Shown here piece after piece: positions 39,552 through 50,344 of a stretch of 64,000 bases of DNA. The DNA comes from Exophiala sp. HKRS030 (lineage: Eukaryota; Ascomycota; Eurotiomycetes; Chaetothyriales; Herpotrichiellaceae). Position 1 is the first letter of the stretch, and the number at the start of each line of letters is the position of its first letter. The notes beneath the pieces are model-generated. The model was not told the origin of the DNA and ran no database searches. It worked only from the letters and a program-made list of their open reading frames with translations. Where the stretch lies: the NCBI GenBank assembly GCA_023897205.1, contig JAHWDD010000001.1:5456001-5520000 (forward strand), written 5' to 3'. A program made the position numbers and the translations under genes.

Positions 39552-42106
39552 TCACTGATCTCCCAGATCAAAAAAGTCCAACGAAGGTTGTGCACAAAAG
39601 AGCTCCCAATCTAGATCGTCGTCAAAGTGATATTTGCCTTGGGAATAGTCCTTTACAGCAAACATCGGCTGCTCCTGAGTGATGTGGCCACCAAAGGAGT
39701 GATTCTGTAAAGGAGTAGCACGCCCTCCAGAATTGTGTGCAACGTTTTTCGGACGGCTCTGCTGTCGGGGGCCTTCACGTTCTGGGACGTGACCAGGAGC
39801 AGGCCCCATGAGTCCGAATTGTGATGGATGGATGGTCTGGGACGCCTCGGTATTTTTGAAGAAAGTAGCACAAAGTTCAATCAGGGAACTGCATAGTTTG
39901 TGCACCGCCTTCATTGAGGCGTGGTTCTGCGCCAATGAATCAAGGCCATTGGCTGTGTCCTGAAGGAGTTTAAGATCGAGAGGATCTGACGTCGCAACAA
40001 TATTACTGAAAACACTGTAAATCGGCCGCAGGGGATACAGCGGAACAAGCCTAGAAACGATTAGACGAAGCTTATCGTCCGGAACGTGTAGAGAGACGAA
40101 GCCTACCATGCCAGGGAGCTCATCGACATTTCCCGAAACGAGCAAGGCTGGGAAACGAGACGGAGTAGAAGGTTTAGAGATGACAAGGAGTTTCGTGCGT
40201 GCCGCAGACATTCGTAATCGGAACGTGCATCATCGGCTCTTGATGTCAAGCGAGTCAAACTCGTCATCATAGATGAATAGATGAAATCAATATTCATCCA
40301 TTCAAAGTTTAAGAATTCGTCTTGGCTAGAAGGTGGTTTGGCTCGAAACTGGGCAATGATTAGGCCAAAAGTTCAAGCGTGATAGAGAGGTTAAACAAAC
40401 CTCTTGAGTCTGGGCGAATATTTGATTCATTCGTCCCTGGCAAGCCCTCAATTTCTCATGGCCGGGCAGATTCTCCATACTCGTTCCAGCTTGTCGGCTG
40501 GAAGCTAGCATGGCAGTGGTCTCGCGGACCATGACCTCTTGAACCTTCGAAAGCTCTAGGAGAATGAACAGCATGGCATGAGAAGGCGTAGTGACATCTA
40601 GCCTGGAAGTATCCAATCGCATATCTACCAAGCACGATGGTTGATACATGTTGGCAGATAAGGACTTGTCAAAAATATAACATTTCAAAAACACCAGCCG
40701 GGTGTTCATGGCTTCCTCGGGCGATGCAATAGTATTGAGCTCACTCAGTGTCCTACCTCCAAGGCTGGAACAAATACGACAAGCGTTGGTGTTGAGTCGC
40801 CAGCAGCGGCGCATGTTGCCAATGTCTTGTGAAAGCATTGCCTTCAAACAGAAAGATGAGCGAATTATTTAACGTTAAAATTCAGCGGGGGCCACTTACA
40901 CCTGACAAAAGTGCCTGTAACATGGGAATATCTGGAGACGAAGTGAGGTCCATTGCGTCCAGAGCTGCCATGGCATTTGCGCAATATCTGCGTTTCGAGA
41001 CTTGAAGATTCTCCATCATGGCAGCACTTTGCCCTTCCGATCCAATGGCCACTAAATACGAATATGAAATGTAGTTGACGCAGACAACGTAGTGAAGCCT
41101 CATTTGTCCGTGGACTTCATGATTAATCAGAGCGAAGGCCATATCTTCAAATGCTGAGTTTGATACATTGGTGTTGATGTCGAGATAATATGTCATGGAG
41201 ACACTATGGCGCTTTCCTGGGAGCACAGTGTCAGTCAAAATCTCCCGGTATTGAAGTTAAACGCCTACTATCCATAATGGTATGCACAAACTCAGCGGAG
41301 GGGTATGTGGCTGGATCGTAAAAATTGCTCCTCGGAGTTAGATGTAGAGATTCGGCTTTTGGTTGCATGATGGCGACCTTTTTGGCAACTTGGATAGCAG
41401 CTTCAAGAGCTCGACGCCTGTCGGCATCGCCGTGACCTGGTTGATGCCGCTGTTGTGACGGTGTAAGGTATCTTTGCAAATCGATAGTTCCCAATTCCTC
41501 ATCTCGAGGGTCAGGGCCGTCTCTGGATTGGTCAGGTGAGTTGCCAACCTCAGCATCTGTGTCTTCTACCGACGGAGAGCGTGGCGCCTGGCTTTCTTCG
41601 CGAGCCTCATGCCCCTGGCTTGCACGTGAAGTTACTTCCTCCGAAGCATGAGTTCGCCTTCTCTTTGCTGGATGTGTCGTGGTAGAAGAGCCTCCATCAT
41701 GTATTGATGTCCATCCGGGATCATTCATCTGAGAATCACCTGATTGAGGTCTGGACGTTCTTCGTGGAAGTGAATCTACAAGTCTACTGATGCCTTCGAG
41801 GACCATATTGAGTCGGTCATCCTCATTCTTGTTCTGCTTGGCGCTTGATTGCTTGGGTCGCTGCCGAAGACAATCGGCGCGTGCCACGAGGCAGTTGGCG
41901 CATGGACTTTGTCGGTTACATCTGATCTGATAGTCGTCAGCCTCATTTGAACGACAAGTCCTGTTAGGTCTGGGCTGCGATGCCTATTGACCTTTTTGTA
42001 GTGACAAAGATCACACTTTGATGCAAGAGTCAGCTCTGGACGACATTGATGTACTGCTTTTGAGACTCACCGCCGAGGGCAGCCGTTGATCTTTGTGAGG
42101 ATTCAT
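39552..42106 (-). CDS. Zn2Cys6 fungal transcription factor, probable pathway regulator
   Basis: Seven exons: 42106-42071, 42015-41992, 41926-41269, 41216-40900, 40841-40401, 40348-40107 and 40050-39552. The coding length is 2217 nt and the product 738 aa. The exact cluster reads CDLC-HYKKIR-CNRQSPCANC-LVARADC, which is C-x2-C-x6-C-x5-C-x2-C-x6-C, after MNPHKDQRLPSA. Two introns interrupt or flank the finger. The middle homology region follows (MTYYLDINTNVSNSAFEDMA, RRCWRLNTNACRICSSLGG). The C-terminal helical region includes PLYPLRPIYSVFSNIVA and ends ELFCAQPSLDFFDLGDQ. Several acceptors are AAG rather than CAG, but all phases fit. The promoter it shares with the NmrA-like gene carries the CCGG palindrome, suggesting autoregulation. 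Confidence 0.88.
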
Positions 42107-42485
42107 TGTGGCCTGATGAGAGTAATGTCAGCCCGGCGATCCGGGCCAGAAGGATAACACCAAGTCAAGGCAGCGCACTCTTGCCCACAGTATTTACCTC
42201 GTACGTTGACTTCCTGGTAGAGGTTGCGATTGTTCCGGAATTTCGGGTTCCGGATTTCCAGAATGTCCCGCTTAACAGCCCCAGATAGCGATTAGTCAAT
42301 GGACGAGGCATACATAGTGCGCCCCACAAGTGACCCACTAAAGGAGGGGTTTCATTCAGACACACGGACTCTTCTTTCTCCCGGATCTTCACTGCCAAAC
42401 TCTCTCCATGCCCCAGATATCAGGCCTTGGAGGCAATCAATAGAACTACGTTGACTTGTAGCCAAAACGGAGTCATATCACGAGA
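42107..42485. other. Divergent promoter, regulator and NmrA-like gene
   Basis: This 379-nt gap contains the double CCGG element at 42235-42253. No gene seen. Confidence 0.6.
42235..42253. promoter_or_regulatory. Double CCGG element, putative Zn2Cys6 site
   Basis: CCGGAATTTCGG is followed at once by GTTCCGG. It lies 129 nt upstream of the regulator ATG and 233 nt upstream of the NmrA-like ATG. It is a variant of the cluster palindrome with a longer spacer. Confidence 0.5.
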
Positions 42486-43649
42486 ATGACTGTCGTTGCA
42501 ATTGCTGGAGGTACAGGCGACCTCGGCCGTACCATAGTCGAAGCTATCGCTAAGACTGGCAAGCACACAGTCTATGTCTTGAGTAGAAATGTTCGGTACA
42601 TTGCCTGAAAAGACATGATCGGCTTACTGATGTGAAAGTCTAGGCCGATGCCACACATCCAATAGCAGCCGTCGCAAAGCTTGTTGCCCTGGACTATGGC
42701 AGTCCTTCCCAAATCAGCGATGTCTTGCAGCAACTTCATGTTGAGACGGTCATCTCAACTTTGAATCTGAACTGGCCAGGGTCTCCTCAGGCACAGCTCA
42801 ATCTCATCCAGGGCGCGGCACAGTCAGGAGTTGTAAAGAGATTTATCCCAAGCGAGTTCAATATTGATTACAATGTGTCCGAAGAGTAAGTACTCCGCTT
42901 TCGAGACACGAGACGCCAGAACCTCCAACGGATTCTACTTGCAATATGGATTGACATTGTATACAGTCGAATGCCTTATCCTCCACGTATTGATCAACTC
43001 AAAGCTATACAAGAACTCGAACAGTATCCTCAGTTGACATACACTCTCATAAGAAATGGAAATTTCATGGATTACCTCGGGCTTCCGTTCGCCGATACGT
43101 TTTTGAAACCCCTCTATATGGTCGTGGATCTTCCAGCTGCAGAAGCTGCAATCCCGGGCGATGGAACAGCAATGGTGACCTTCACCCACACTACAGATGT
43201 AGGCAAATTCGTGGCGGCACTTCTTGATGTTCCTGCTTCTCGATGGCCACTTGAATCAACTGTTATTGGGGAAAAGATTGTACTGAATGACTTGATTTCT
43301 TTGGCAGAGAAGGTCACAGGTACGTATCTCGCTCCTGAAATTGTCTATGTTGTCCGCTAATATCATCATTGCAGGCCAGCAGTTCAAAAAGACATTCGAC
43401 TCCCTTGAGCGCTTACGGAAAATGGAAACCACGGAGTTGCCGTCAAACAGGCCATCCTATCCATTCTTTCCAGGAGGAAAGGCTGAGCTTGACATGGTTG
43501 TCAGTACTATGATGGTTGGTATGGCTACAGGTGTGTTCGATATCTCAGGAACAAACCTACAGACACTCGCCCCAGACATCGAGACCATGAAAATCGAGCC
43601 GTTCTTGAAAACGTGCTGGGCAAAGGCACAAAAGCAAGAAACTGGGTGA
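42486..43649 (+). CDS. NmrA-like / isoflavone-reductase-like NAD(P)-binding protein
   Basis: Exons are 42486-42590, 42644-42885, 42967-43319 and 43375-43649, with introns of 53, 81 and 55 nt; the product is 324 aa. The dinucleotide loop GGTGDLG lies at the N-terminus (MTVVAIAGGTGDLGRTIVEA). ISTLNLNWPG and VKRFIPSEFNIDYN are typical of the atypical SDR NmrA/PCBER group. Further blocks are YTLIRNGNFMDYLGLP and FTHTTDVGKFVAALLD. The proteins are reductases of phenolic substrates or redox-sensing regulators. The classic SDR YxxxK pair is not evident, as is normal for NmrA types. Donor 1 (GTTCGG) is weak but is the only one that keeps the frame. It is divergent from the regulator gene. Confidence 0.87.
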
Positions 43650-43996
43650 CAAGGTCAGGGCCTAGTTGAGATGGCTCTTTTCTGCCTGTCGCGTAATTTG
43701 GATTCGAACAGTTCCTAGAGACGTATATACAAGAGCGTAGTCACTAATATCCATTGCCTCTGACTGTTCACTGCTCAGTGCGAGACTATGTTATTGGGTC
43801 AGAGTTTCAAATACTGTCTTCACCGCTATGGCGCAGTCAAGCGCTCAATGGGAGCCACGTGGCCATCATGTAGGATGGATCTTAGTTCCTCACTACTGTC
43901 CCTGCAGTAGGACGCTCGTTGCTCTAGTGGGTCGTGTCAGTGATTTGTACTCCACACAAGCGACTTGCGGCCTCCGGTACTTGTTCGCCTCTATCA

Positions 43997-44006
43997 CGGA
44001 AATCCG
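43997..44006. promoter_or_regulatory. CGG-N4-CCG element
   Basis: CGGAAATCCG, 480 nt upstream of the Baeyer-Villiger-type gene. It fits the cluster motif without the outer C/G. Confidence 0.4.
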
Positions 44007-44088
44007 AGGCCGATTTCCTTCCGGGGCCCAAAACTAGACTCTTCGATATAGTCGGTCATTACACATCCTACAAGCAGGGCACTTGAAT

Positions 44089-44204
44089 GCCATTGACCAA
44101 GCATCCCCGAATCATTCGAAGATAACTCGGAACCCGAGAAGCCGAAGAAGGAAGCTGAGGATCTCGGCCAAGAGATCCAGACTACGGGATGCTTGGTCAA
44201 TGGC
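44089..44204. repeat. 19-bp perfect inverted repeat with 78-nt loop
   Basis: GCCATTGACCAAGCATCCC at 44089-44107 is exactly repeated in reverse complement at 44186-44204. No flanking target duplication is evident. It could be a small non-autonomous element remnant, a hairpin-forming regulatory element, or a paired protein-binding site. Confidence 0.75.
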
Positions 44205-44234
44205 CAGACAATATTGCTACGTGTTTAGTAGGTT

Positions 44235-44245
44235 CCGGAATTTGG
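44235..44245. promoter_or_regulatory. CCGG element, partial palindrome
   Basis: CCGGAATTTGG, 241 nt upstream of the Baeyer-Villiger-type gene ATG. It shares the CCGGAAT half of the cluster motif; the second half-site is degenerate. Confidence 0.4.
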
Positions 44246-44485
44246 TAAGTCTCGGAAATGTAAGTGCAGAGTCGATACACTATCTCATGATCGAGAGAGT
44301 AAGCTTCGGGCAACTCTAATAGACCATCAAAACACACCGGTTGAGAACATCAAGATTGAAGATCATCTCTGAAGACGGTCACTCATAAAATAGTTATCGA
44401 CAATTGACGTCTTTGCTTGCATCCAAGCCAGAAAGAACAACATTACGCTTTCAAGCCATTCATAGCTCTCATTCACCCCACGAAG

Positions 44486-46220
44486 ATGGGGAAAGAGGAG
44501 CCAGAGATCAAGCGCATCTTCTGTGCCATTGTCGGTGGTGGCCTGTGTGGTGTGTCCTTGGGATTTCAGATTATTAGCACAAACACTTTACACCACGACG
44601 AATTCCGAATTTTTGACAGGAATGAAGACTTTGGAGGAGTATGGGAAAGCAACAAGTACCCTGGAGCTGCATGTGATATCGCTAGTCATGCCTATCAGAT
44701 GAGACTTTACTTGAACCCTGGTATGTCTTTGTTTCATGTCGCCCTCAATGTTGCATGAAATCTTGGGCTAACAACATTCAAGACTGGTCTAAAAAGCTAG
44801 CGGATGGGAGAGAAATTCAGCAATACTACTCCCGAATGGCTGACTCTCGGGGAATACGCCAAAGTACAATCTTTGGTGTGGAAGTTCTTCATGCAAGATG
44901 GAATGAGGATATACTGCTTTGGGAGGTTCTCGTGAAAGATAGAAAAAGTCAAAAGCAGACGAAATGGCTGGCAAACGTCCTTTTCGATAACGGAGGAGGT
45001 TTTCATCGACCAAAGTATGCCAACATTCCTGGGAGAGACGTGTTCAAAGGAGAACAAGTCCACACCGCAATATGGCGGGATGATATCGACCTCAAAGACA
45101 AACGAGTCGCTCTAATTGGCACTGGACCTAGTGCTGCACAGGTCGCGCCTCGAATCCAACCTCTGGTCAAACAGCTCTACATCTTTCAACGTAGTTCAGG
45201 CCATGTCTTGCCCAGAGACAACTACTCTGTCCCGGCGTGGATGAAGTTACTCTTCAAATGGTGCTACCCGGTCCTTTGGCTTTACCATGTGTGGTGGTTC
45301 TTATTTGTGAGTTGATCTCTTTTTGTTGAATGTCTCCTCTGATACTGAGCTGACTTTTGCTTTAGTTCGATCAGACAAAGCCGATGTGGCTAGTGGGAAC
45401 TCCGGAAAACCAAGCAATGCACGACGCAAGTATGGCATTCCTAGACAGAGAAGTTAAAGATCCGGCGGTACGAGAAAAGTTACGGCCCAGAGCAGCATTC
45501 GGCTGTAAACGGGTGCTGTTCCTGGATGACTGGTACTCATTGTTCAACAACCCAAATGTCGAATTGATCACGGATAAGCCGGTCAGACTCACCGAGACCG
45601 GGGTAGTATCGAAGCCTACTGACGACATGACCCTGGAAGAACGAGCAGAACTGCCTACAGGTAGCTACTTGAAACGAACTGACACCGTTGATCACGGCGA
45701 GACCACCAGAGACGTTGACGTTGTCATCTGGGGAACAGGCTTCGACATGAATGACTCGGGCGGCCATTTCCAAGTCTACGGGGTTGACGGAATCAATCTG
45801 TCACAGACGTGGAAAGACTATCCTCAGACGTATTGGGGTATCGCGGTGACCAAATTTCCCAACTTCTTCCTGGTCCTGGGCCCCAACTCGGTCAACTACT
45901 GGTCGAACGTGACAACCGTTGCGGAAATTCAGCTCAATTGGCACTGCAAAATGCTCAGACACATCAAGCAACAGTGTCAAACCAAGCTCTATGCTCTCTA
46001 TCCTCGAACGGATGTCCAAGAGGAATACAACCACTGGCTCAAGAACAACCGAGGCACCCCTACCTTTCTGGCACCAGGATGTGCGACGTACCATGTCACT
46101 CCATCAGGAGCCACGCCGATGTACAATCATTACAGGATATTCCATACTTGGTGGAAGCTTCTATGGCCAACATACAGCGAGTTTACTCAAATAAGCAGGC
46201 CACGCACTCAAATAGCGTAA
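44486..46220 (+). CDS. Baeyer-Villiger-type FAD/NADPH monooxygenase
   Basis: Exons are 44486-44720, 44783-45306 and 45366-46220, with introns of 62 and 59 nt; the product is 537 aa. The FAD Rossmann loop reads IVGGGLCGV and the NADP Rossmann loop reads LIGTGPSAAQ. The Baeyer-Villiger fingerprint (F-x-G-x3-H-T-x2-W) lies between them as FKGEQVHTAIW. Further family marks are FDRNEDFGGVWESNKYPGAACD and VDVVIWGTGFD. Such enzymes insert oxygen next to a ketone, giving an ester or lactone, or less often act on N or S. The two esterases in the same cluster could open such a product. Substrate cannot be read from sequence. Confidence 0.88.
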
Positions 46221-46434
46221 AGTGAGCAGGTTGATACTGTCGAATGCCTAAAGCAGCTAGACAAAATCTCATATATAGTTTCGGGTTTCTGCTCAACCTC
46301 TGAAATACATAAACTATTTCGCTTCAACTTTTGACAAAATGCATTCATTGAGAAAACTTAATTGTTTTGTGGCAAGATCGATGGAGTACTTAGTATTTCT
46401 TTTGACTAATTGGTATATTTTGACCATGAAGCTA

Positions 46435-47607
46435 CTATGATGCAGTGATCTCAAGCACAGCTTTGCCAACATTCTCCCCTTTGAAGAGAGTCACAAGTCC
46501 TTCCGCAGCGTTGTCGATACCTTTCGTCACGCTCAAGACAGGCTTGATGGATCCTTCCTTGATCCATTCCTGCACATTCTTCTGGTGTTCCTCGCCGTAT
46601 TTATTCCAAAAGCCGTCGTCGAACACCGTAAACCCACGCCACGTGATCCGCTTGGACACGATGACCCCCGTGTTTCTTATGCCATACTGTTTGTCATATG
46701 GGATGCTGTACTGAGAAGCGGCGCCACAAGCGACTATGAAATTCTGTAAGAACAACTGTGTATACTCTGACACGAATGATTTGGCTTACCTATCCTTCCC
46801 CAGTCCTTCAAGACCGTAATAGCCGCTTCTAGCTGTTCACCGCCGACATTGTCGTAATAAACTGTTTTCTTTTGTTAGACACTAGAAGAGAGAATGGTGT
46901 GTGGATAAGGGAGTTTAGTTAGTCGTACTGTCAATGCCTCGAGGAGCGAGACTCTTCAGTTCCTCAACGATGTTGGCCTTTTTGTAGTTGAAACCACCTT
47001 GAAACCCGAACTTGTTCTTGATGATTTCTAGTTTCTCATCACTCCCAACGCTTCCTATCACCGTGAGACCTTCCCGGAGCGCCAATTGTCCGACCATCTG
47101 ACCAACGGCACCGCTGGCCGCTGAGATGAAAATGGTCTCGCCTTTCTTGGGCTTTGCGACTTCATACAGGGCAGAATACGCCGTGATACCAGGTAACCCC
47201 AAAGGGCCCAAGAACAGCTTCAAGTCCAAGTTGTACGGATTGCGAATCAACTGGAACTGCTTTGATGCTTCCTCGTCGACCGTTGCGTACTCGGCAATCG
47301 GTGTCATGCCGACCAACTTGTCACCTGTCTTGAAGGTGGATGACTTGTCGGCTCTGAGAACCTCCACCACAGCGCCATTGACTATAGGTGCACCGATATC
47401 AAAGGGCTCGAATTCCCTGGCTTCATGCGGTTCGACCAATTTGTGTCTGAGGTACGGGTCGAAGGATGAGTACAAGATGCGAGCTACAAAGCCGCCGGAA
47501 GGTATATGATCGATGTCCAATGGCCGATCGACCAGTTTGATGTTCTCGCCCGGCACTGGAAGGCCTACAGGGGATTTTGCGAAAACGAGTGTCTTATTGG
47601 AGACCAT
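46435..47607 (-). CDS. NADP-dependent MDR reductase (alkenal/enone-type)
   Basis: Exons are 47607-46929, 46861-46790 and 46733-46435, with introns of 67 and 56 nt; the product is 349 aa. It belongs to the zinc-free medium-chain group with leukotriene B4 12-hydroxydehydrogenase and plant double-bond reductases. It begins MVSNKTLVFAKSPVGLPVPG, and YSSFDPYLRHKL is the family substrate-side motif. ISAASGAVGQMVGQLA is the coenzyme loop, and IYYDNVGGEQLEAAI and RIVACGAASQYS appear after splicing. These enzymes reduce the C=C of conjugated enones and alkenals. The gene is convergent with the Baeyer-Villiger-type gene. Confidence 0.9.
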
Positions 47608-48117
47608 GCTTGGGACTGAGAGCCAGTATTTGTGATCGTGGGCTGCTTCGGAGAACCGATCTAAGACGAAGATTCTAGACCAAAGCAGATGGCATAGTAG
47701 ACAGAAGAGCCAGAACACTTATCGCTTCATCCAACCCCGAGGGATCTTTGCTGAGAAAGCAAGGGAAACTTTCTTTTTTGGGTTAGCGTGTTCCATTTGT
47801 GGATCCTCATCCTGAGTGTTCGGACTATTCACGCAGAGCGTTTCCGTCGAGGCCGGTAGATTACTTTTGCTAGCCCTTGATTTCCGGAGAGCCTCCATGT
47901 GCAATCCATAGTATCCGGACGGCCTTTTCGACTCTGATTAGAGCGCGAGCGGTGGAGCGAAGCGCTACAATGCCCCCCGGCGGTGGACAGTGCATCCTGG
48001 ATGCTCTCGGAATGCTTTCCAGTATGTTTTTATATTCCTGAATGCTCGTCCGCGTCAATCAGACTAGCTAACAAGGATGAAACCGCACTTCCGAAGACCA
48101 CACGATGCAGCAATCTC
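47608..48117. other. Promoter region of MDR reductase gene
   Basis: This 510-nt gap lies between the reductase start and the carboxylesterase 3' end. It contains CCGGAG and CCGGAC half-sites near 47884 and 47915, but I see no full palindrome. No gene recognised. Confidence 0.55.
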
Positions 48118-49957
48118 TCAACCCATCAGAAAACGGGAAACAACATTCAACAAAACATCCATTCCCCCAGCTTCCTCGGCTAGTCTGAATAGGGCTGTTC
48201 TTCTAGCAGTGATTCCTTCGTCTTCCATATGGCCGAAGCATGAGCTGAAACCTTGACTACTAGGTCCGTAGACTGTCACTCGTTGATCAGGCATGAACGA
48301 TGGTACCACTTCCTGGCCTGCTGTAAAACTGATGATGTGATCCGCAAACACTCTAGCGACAGCCTTTTGAGGTTCTGCAAGGGTGTGGTTGAAGTTTTGC
48401 CAAAGGTATGCAATGTCCAGCATGTGATTTGCGCGATCTTGGTAAAGGCCTGGCCACGGGTTACCTTCGTTGAAGTGACAAAGGTAGGACTTTTCCCATG
48501 TTTGAGACAATGCCACAGAAGGCGCATAAAACATTATGTCCGTCACGAATGATATTATCCGAAGAAGTGCGTCTTGGTCGGAGGTGCTATCTTTGATGTG
48601 GTAGAATTCGAGGATTTTCTCGCAAGTGGCTGTGTGTTGTTGCAATTGTGGATGTGACCTGACAGATTCTTGGAACGCTGCACGAATTCCTTTCTCTCGT
48701 GCGTTGAGGTTGACCAGTGCCATAATAGTACCCTAGAAGAACAGTGTTAGGCTACTACAAAGTTGACTTTGCTTGGTGTGGGTATGGTATTGGCCTCACA
48801 TCAAATTCTGAATCAACAGACATCAACCGGGAGCACCATTTCCTGCCGGGAAGGGGAAACTGATCTGTATCTCTTATATTGGAGAAACTCGCAACCTCGG
48901 GAATTATATCATGATCAACCACAGGGCCCAGAAGCATTGTTGGAGTGACTTTTTGCAAGAAGTCAGACGGATTCATCTCCAGGAGCGACTTGATCTGTTC
49001 AGATGCCGGCAATTGATCCAGTCCTAGATCTTTGATGACGCCTTTATACACCTTTTCAGCCACTTGAAAATCACCAGCCCTCATCATGAGAAAAGTCCCG
49101 CCGAGCAGGATGCATTGCTCAAACAGAGGTTCACGTGAATGCAAGTGATAAGTTAACGAGGCTAGCACTGTGTCAGTAACTTCAGAGGTTCGAGCCAATG
49201 ACCACTTACCTGCCCCAGCGCTTTGTCCGATGGCGGTGATTGCATCGGGATTGCCACCAAATCCTGCAATGTACTTTTTAATCCATTTGAAAGCTGTCTG
49301 TTGGTCCCGTAGACCATTATTAGTCCCAAAATGGCCCCGTTTCCGGAGTTCTTCAGATGTTAGAAATCCAGGGATACCCAAGCGATAACTATATCAGTCA
49401 GAAACTCTGATAACGTGGCTGAGATCACCACCTACTTGATGTTGATGGCTATTAGTGGTTGTCCACTCTCGACAGCCATTTCCACAATGTGAGACTGGTC
49501 GTAGTGTGGATAAGAACTGGACCCAAAAGTAAAGCCTCCTCCATGAACGTAAACAAGAATGGGTAACTTGGAATCTTTTGGAGGCAGCACTTCACCCTTG
49601 AACAGGGGGACAGTGATATTCATGTTCAACCCTTCAAGATCTGAGGGAGGAGGTACCACTGGCTTGTCCAGACTTTGTTGTATGAATGACATCTCCATCT
49701 CGCACGACTCTGGTGGATAAATAACCGGAGGACTGTAAGGGTATTCAGCATACCACTGCAGAAATTGTATACCATACATACCCATATCTAGTAGCGTCGA
49801 TATCTTGCTCTTGTGAAGCCAAGTTGATCTCTGGTACTGCGAATCGATGTTTCAAGACTCCGTATTTGAGTCCCAGAAATTGTACTGCTCCATTTGTTCG
49901 GCGTCCCTTCAGAATCCCAAGTTGTGGATGCCGCAAATGAGCCACTGAGTCTGACAT
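48118..49957 (-). CDS. Type-B carboxylesterase/lipase
   Basis: Exons are 49957-49782, 49732-49436, 49388-49210, 49161-48800 and 48732-48118, with introns of 47-67 nt; the product is 542 aa. It has an alpha/beta-hydrolase fold. Visible marks are the oxyanion stretch ILVYVHGGGFTFGSS, INYRLGIPGFL, RDQQTAFKWIKKYI, GFGGNPDAI and the nucleophile elbow GQSAGAA (split by an intron after GAG). The catalytic His is probable in RANHMLDIAYLWQNF. There is no signal peptide, so it is probably intracellular. All four introns are needed to keep frame. It lies in the cluster, divergent from the second hydrolase, and could cleave esters or lactones made by the Baeyer-Villiger-type enzyme. Confidence 0.9.
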
Positions 49958-50344
49958 CTCGGTGTTGATACACTGTTCTGGATGTGCTGGCTGTGAAACT
50001 TGCAGTGCTGACCTGGTAACTTTTAGCAGAAAAGTCGTGAAACCAAAGTGGGTATGGTTTATGAAGTATCGATGTACGACTCCACCAACCCCGGCACCCA
50101 CGCGGTCCGGTCTACCTTGCAGAGTTCGTACCGGCATACTGCACTGAGATAGGGACCTTGATTCACGTTGCATTACTGCCACGATATCCGACGGCCTGTT
50201 CAGATTAGCCATCACAATCGTACATTGATGCAGGCTTGTCGTACCATACCAGACCCAGGTTGCTAATTTGGCTATATAATTCTCTTATTGTGTTGTACCA
50301 GAGTAAGTCTGATGCCCACGATCGAAAACCTTGATCATTACAAG
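49958..50344. other. Divergent promoter of the two hydrolase genes
   Basis: This 387-nt gap has a possible TATA element (GCTATATAAT) at about 50270, 70 nt before the plus-strand ATG. Only CCGG half-sites occur (near 50098-50132), not the full palindrome found in other cluster promoters. Confidence 0.6.

Larger units (their letters stand above)
43650..44485. other. Promoter region of Baeyer-Villiger-type gene
   Basis: This 836-nt gap contains CGG-type elements at 43997 and 44235 and a 19-bp perfect inverted repeat (44089-44204). Open frames inside the repeat are not supported as genes. Confidence 0.6.

Noticed and set aside
39552..40211. Separate gene for the C-terminal part of the regulator
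   Set aside because: A 56-nt intron with branch site and TTTCTAG acceptor joins it in frame to the upstream exons (TG|G gives Trp), and its sequence is the expected C-terminal region of Zn2Cys6 factors.
43700..43745. GGATTCGAAC resembling a tRNA T-arm
   Set aside because: No matching acceptor or anticodon arms on either side.
43994..44319. Short frames within the inverted repeat as a transposase gene
   Set aside because: No DDE or other transposase motif and no target-site duplication; kept only as an inverted repeat.
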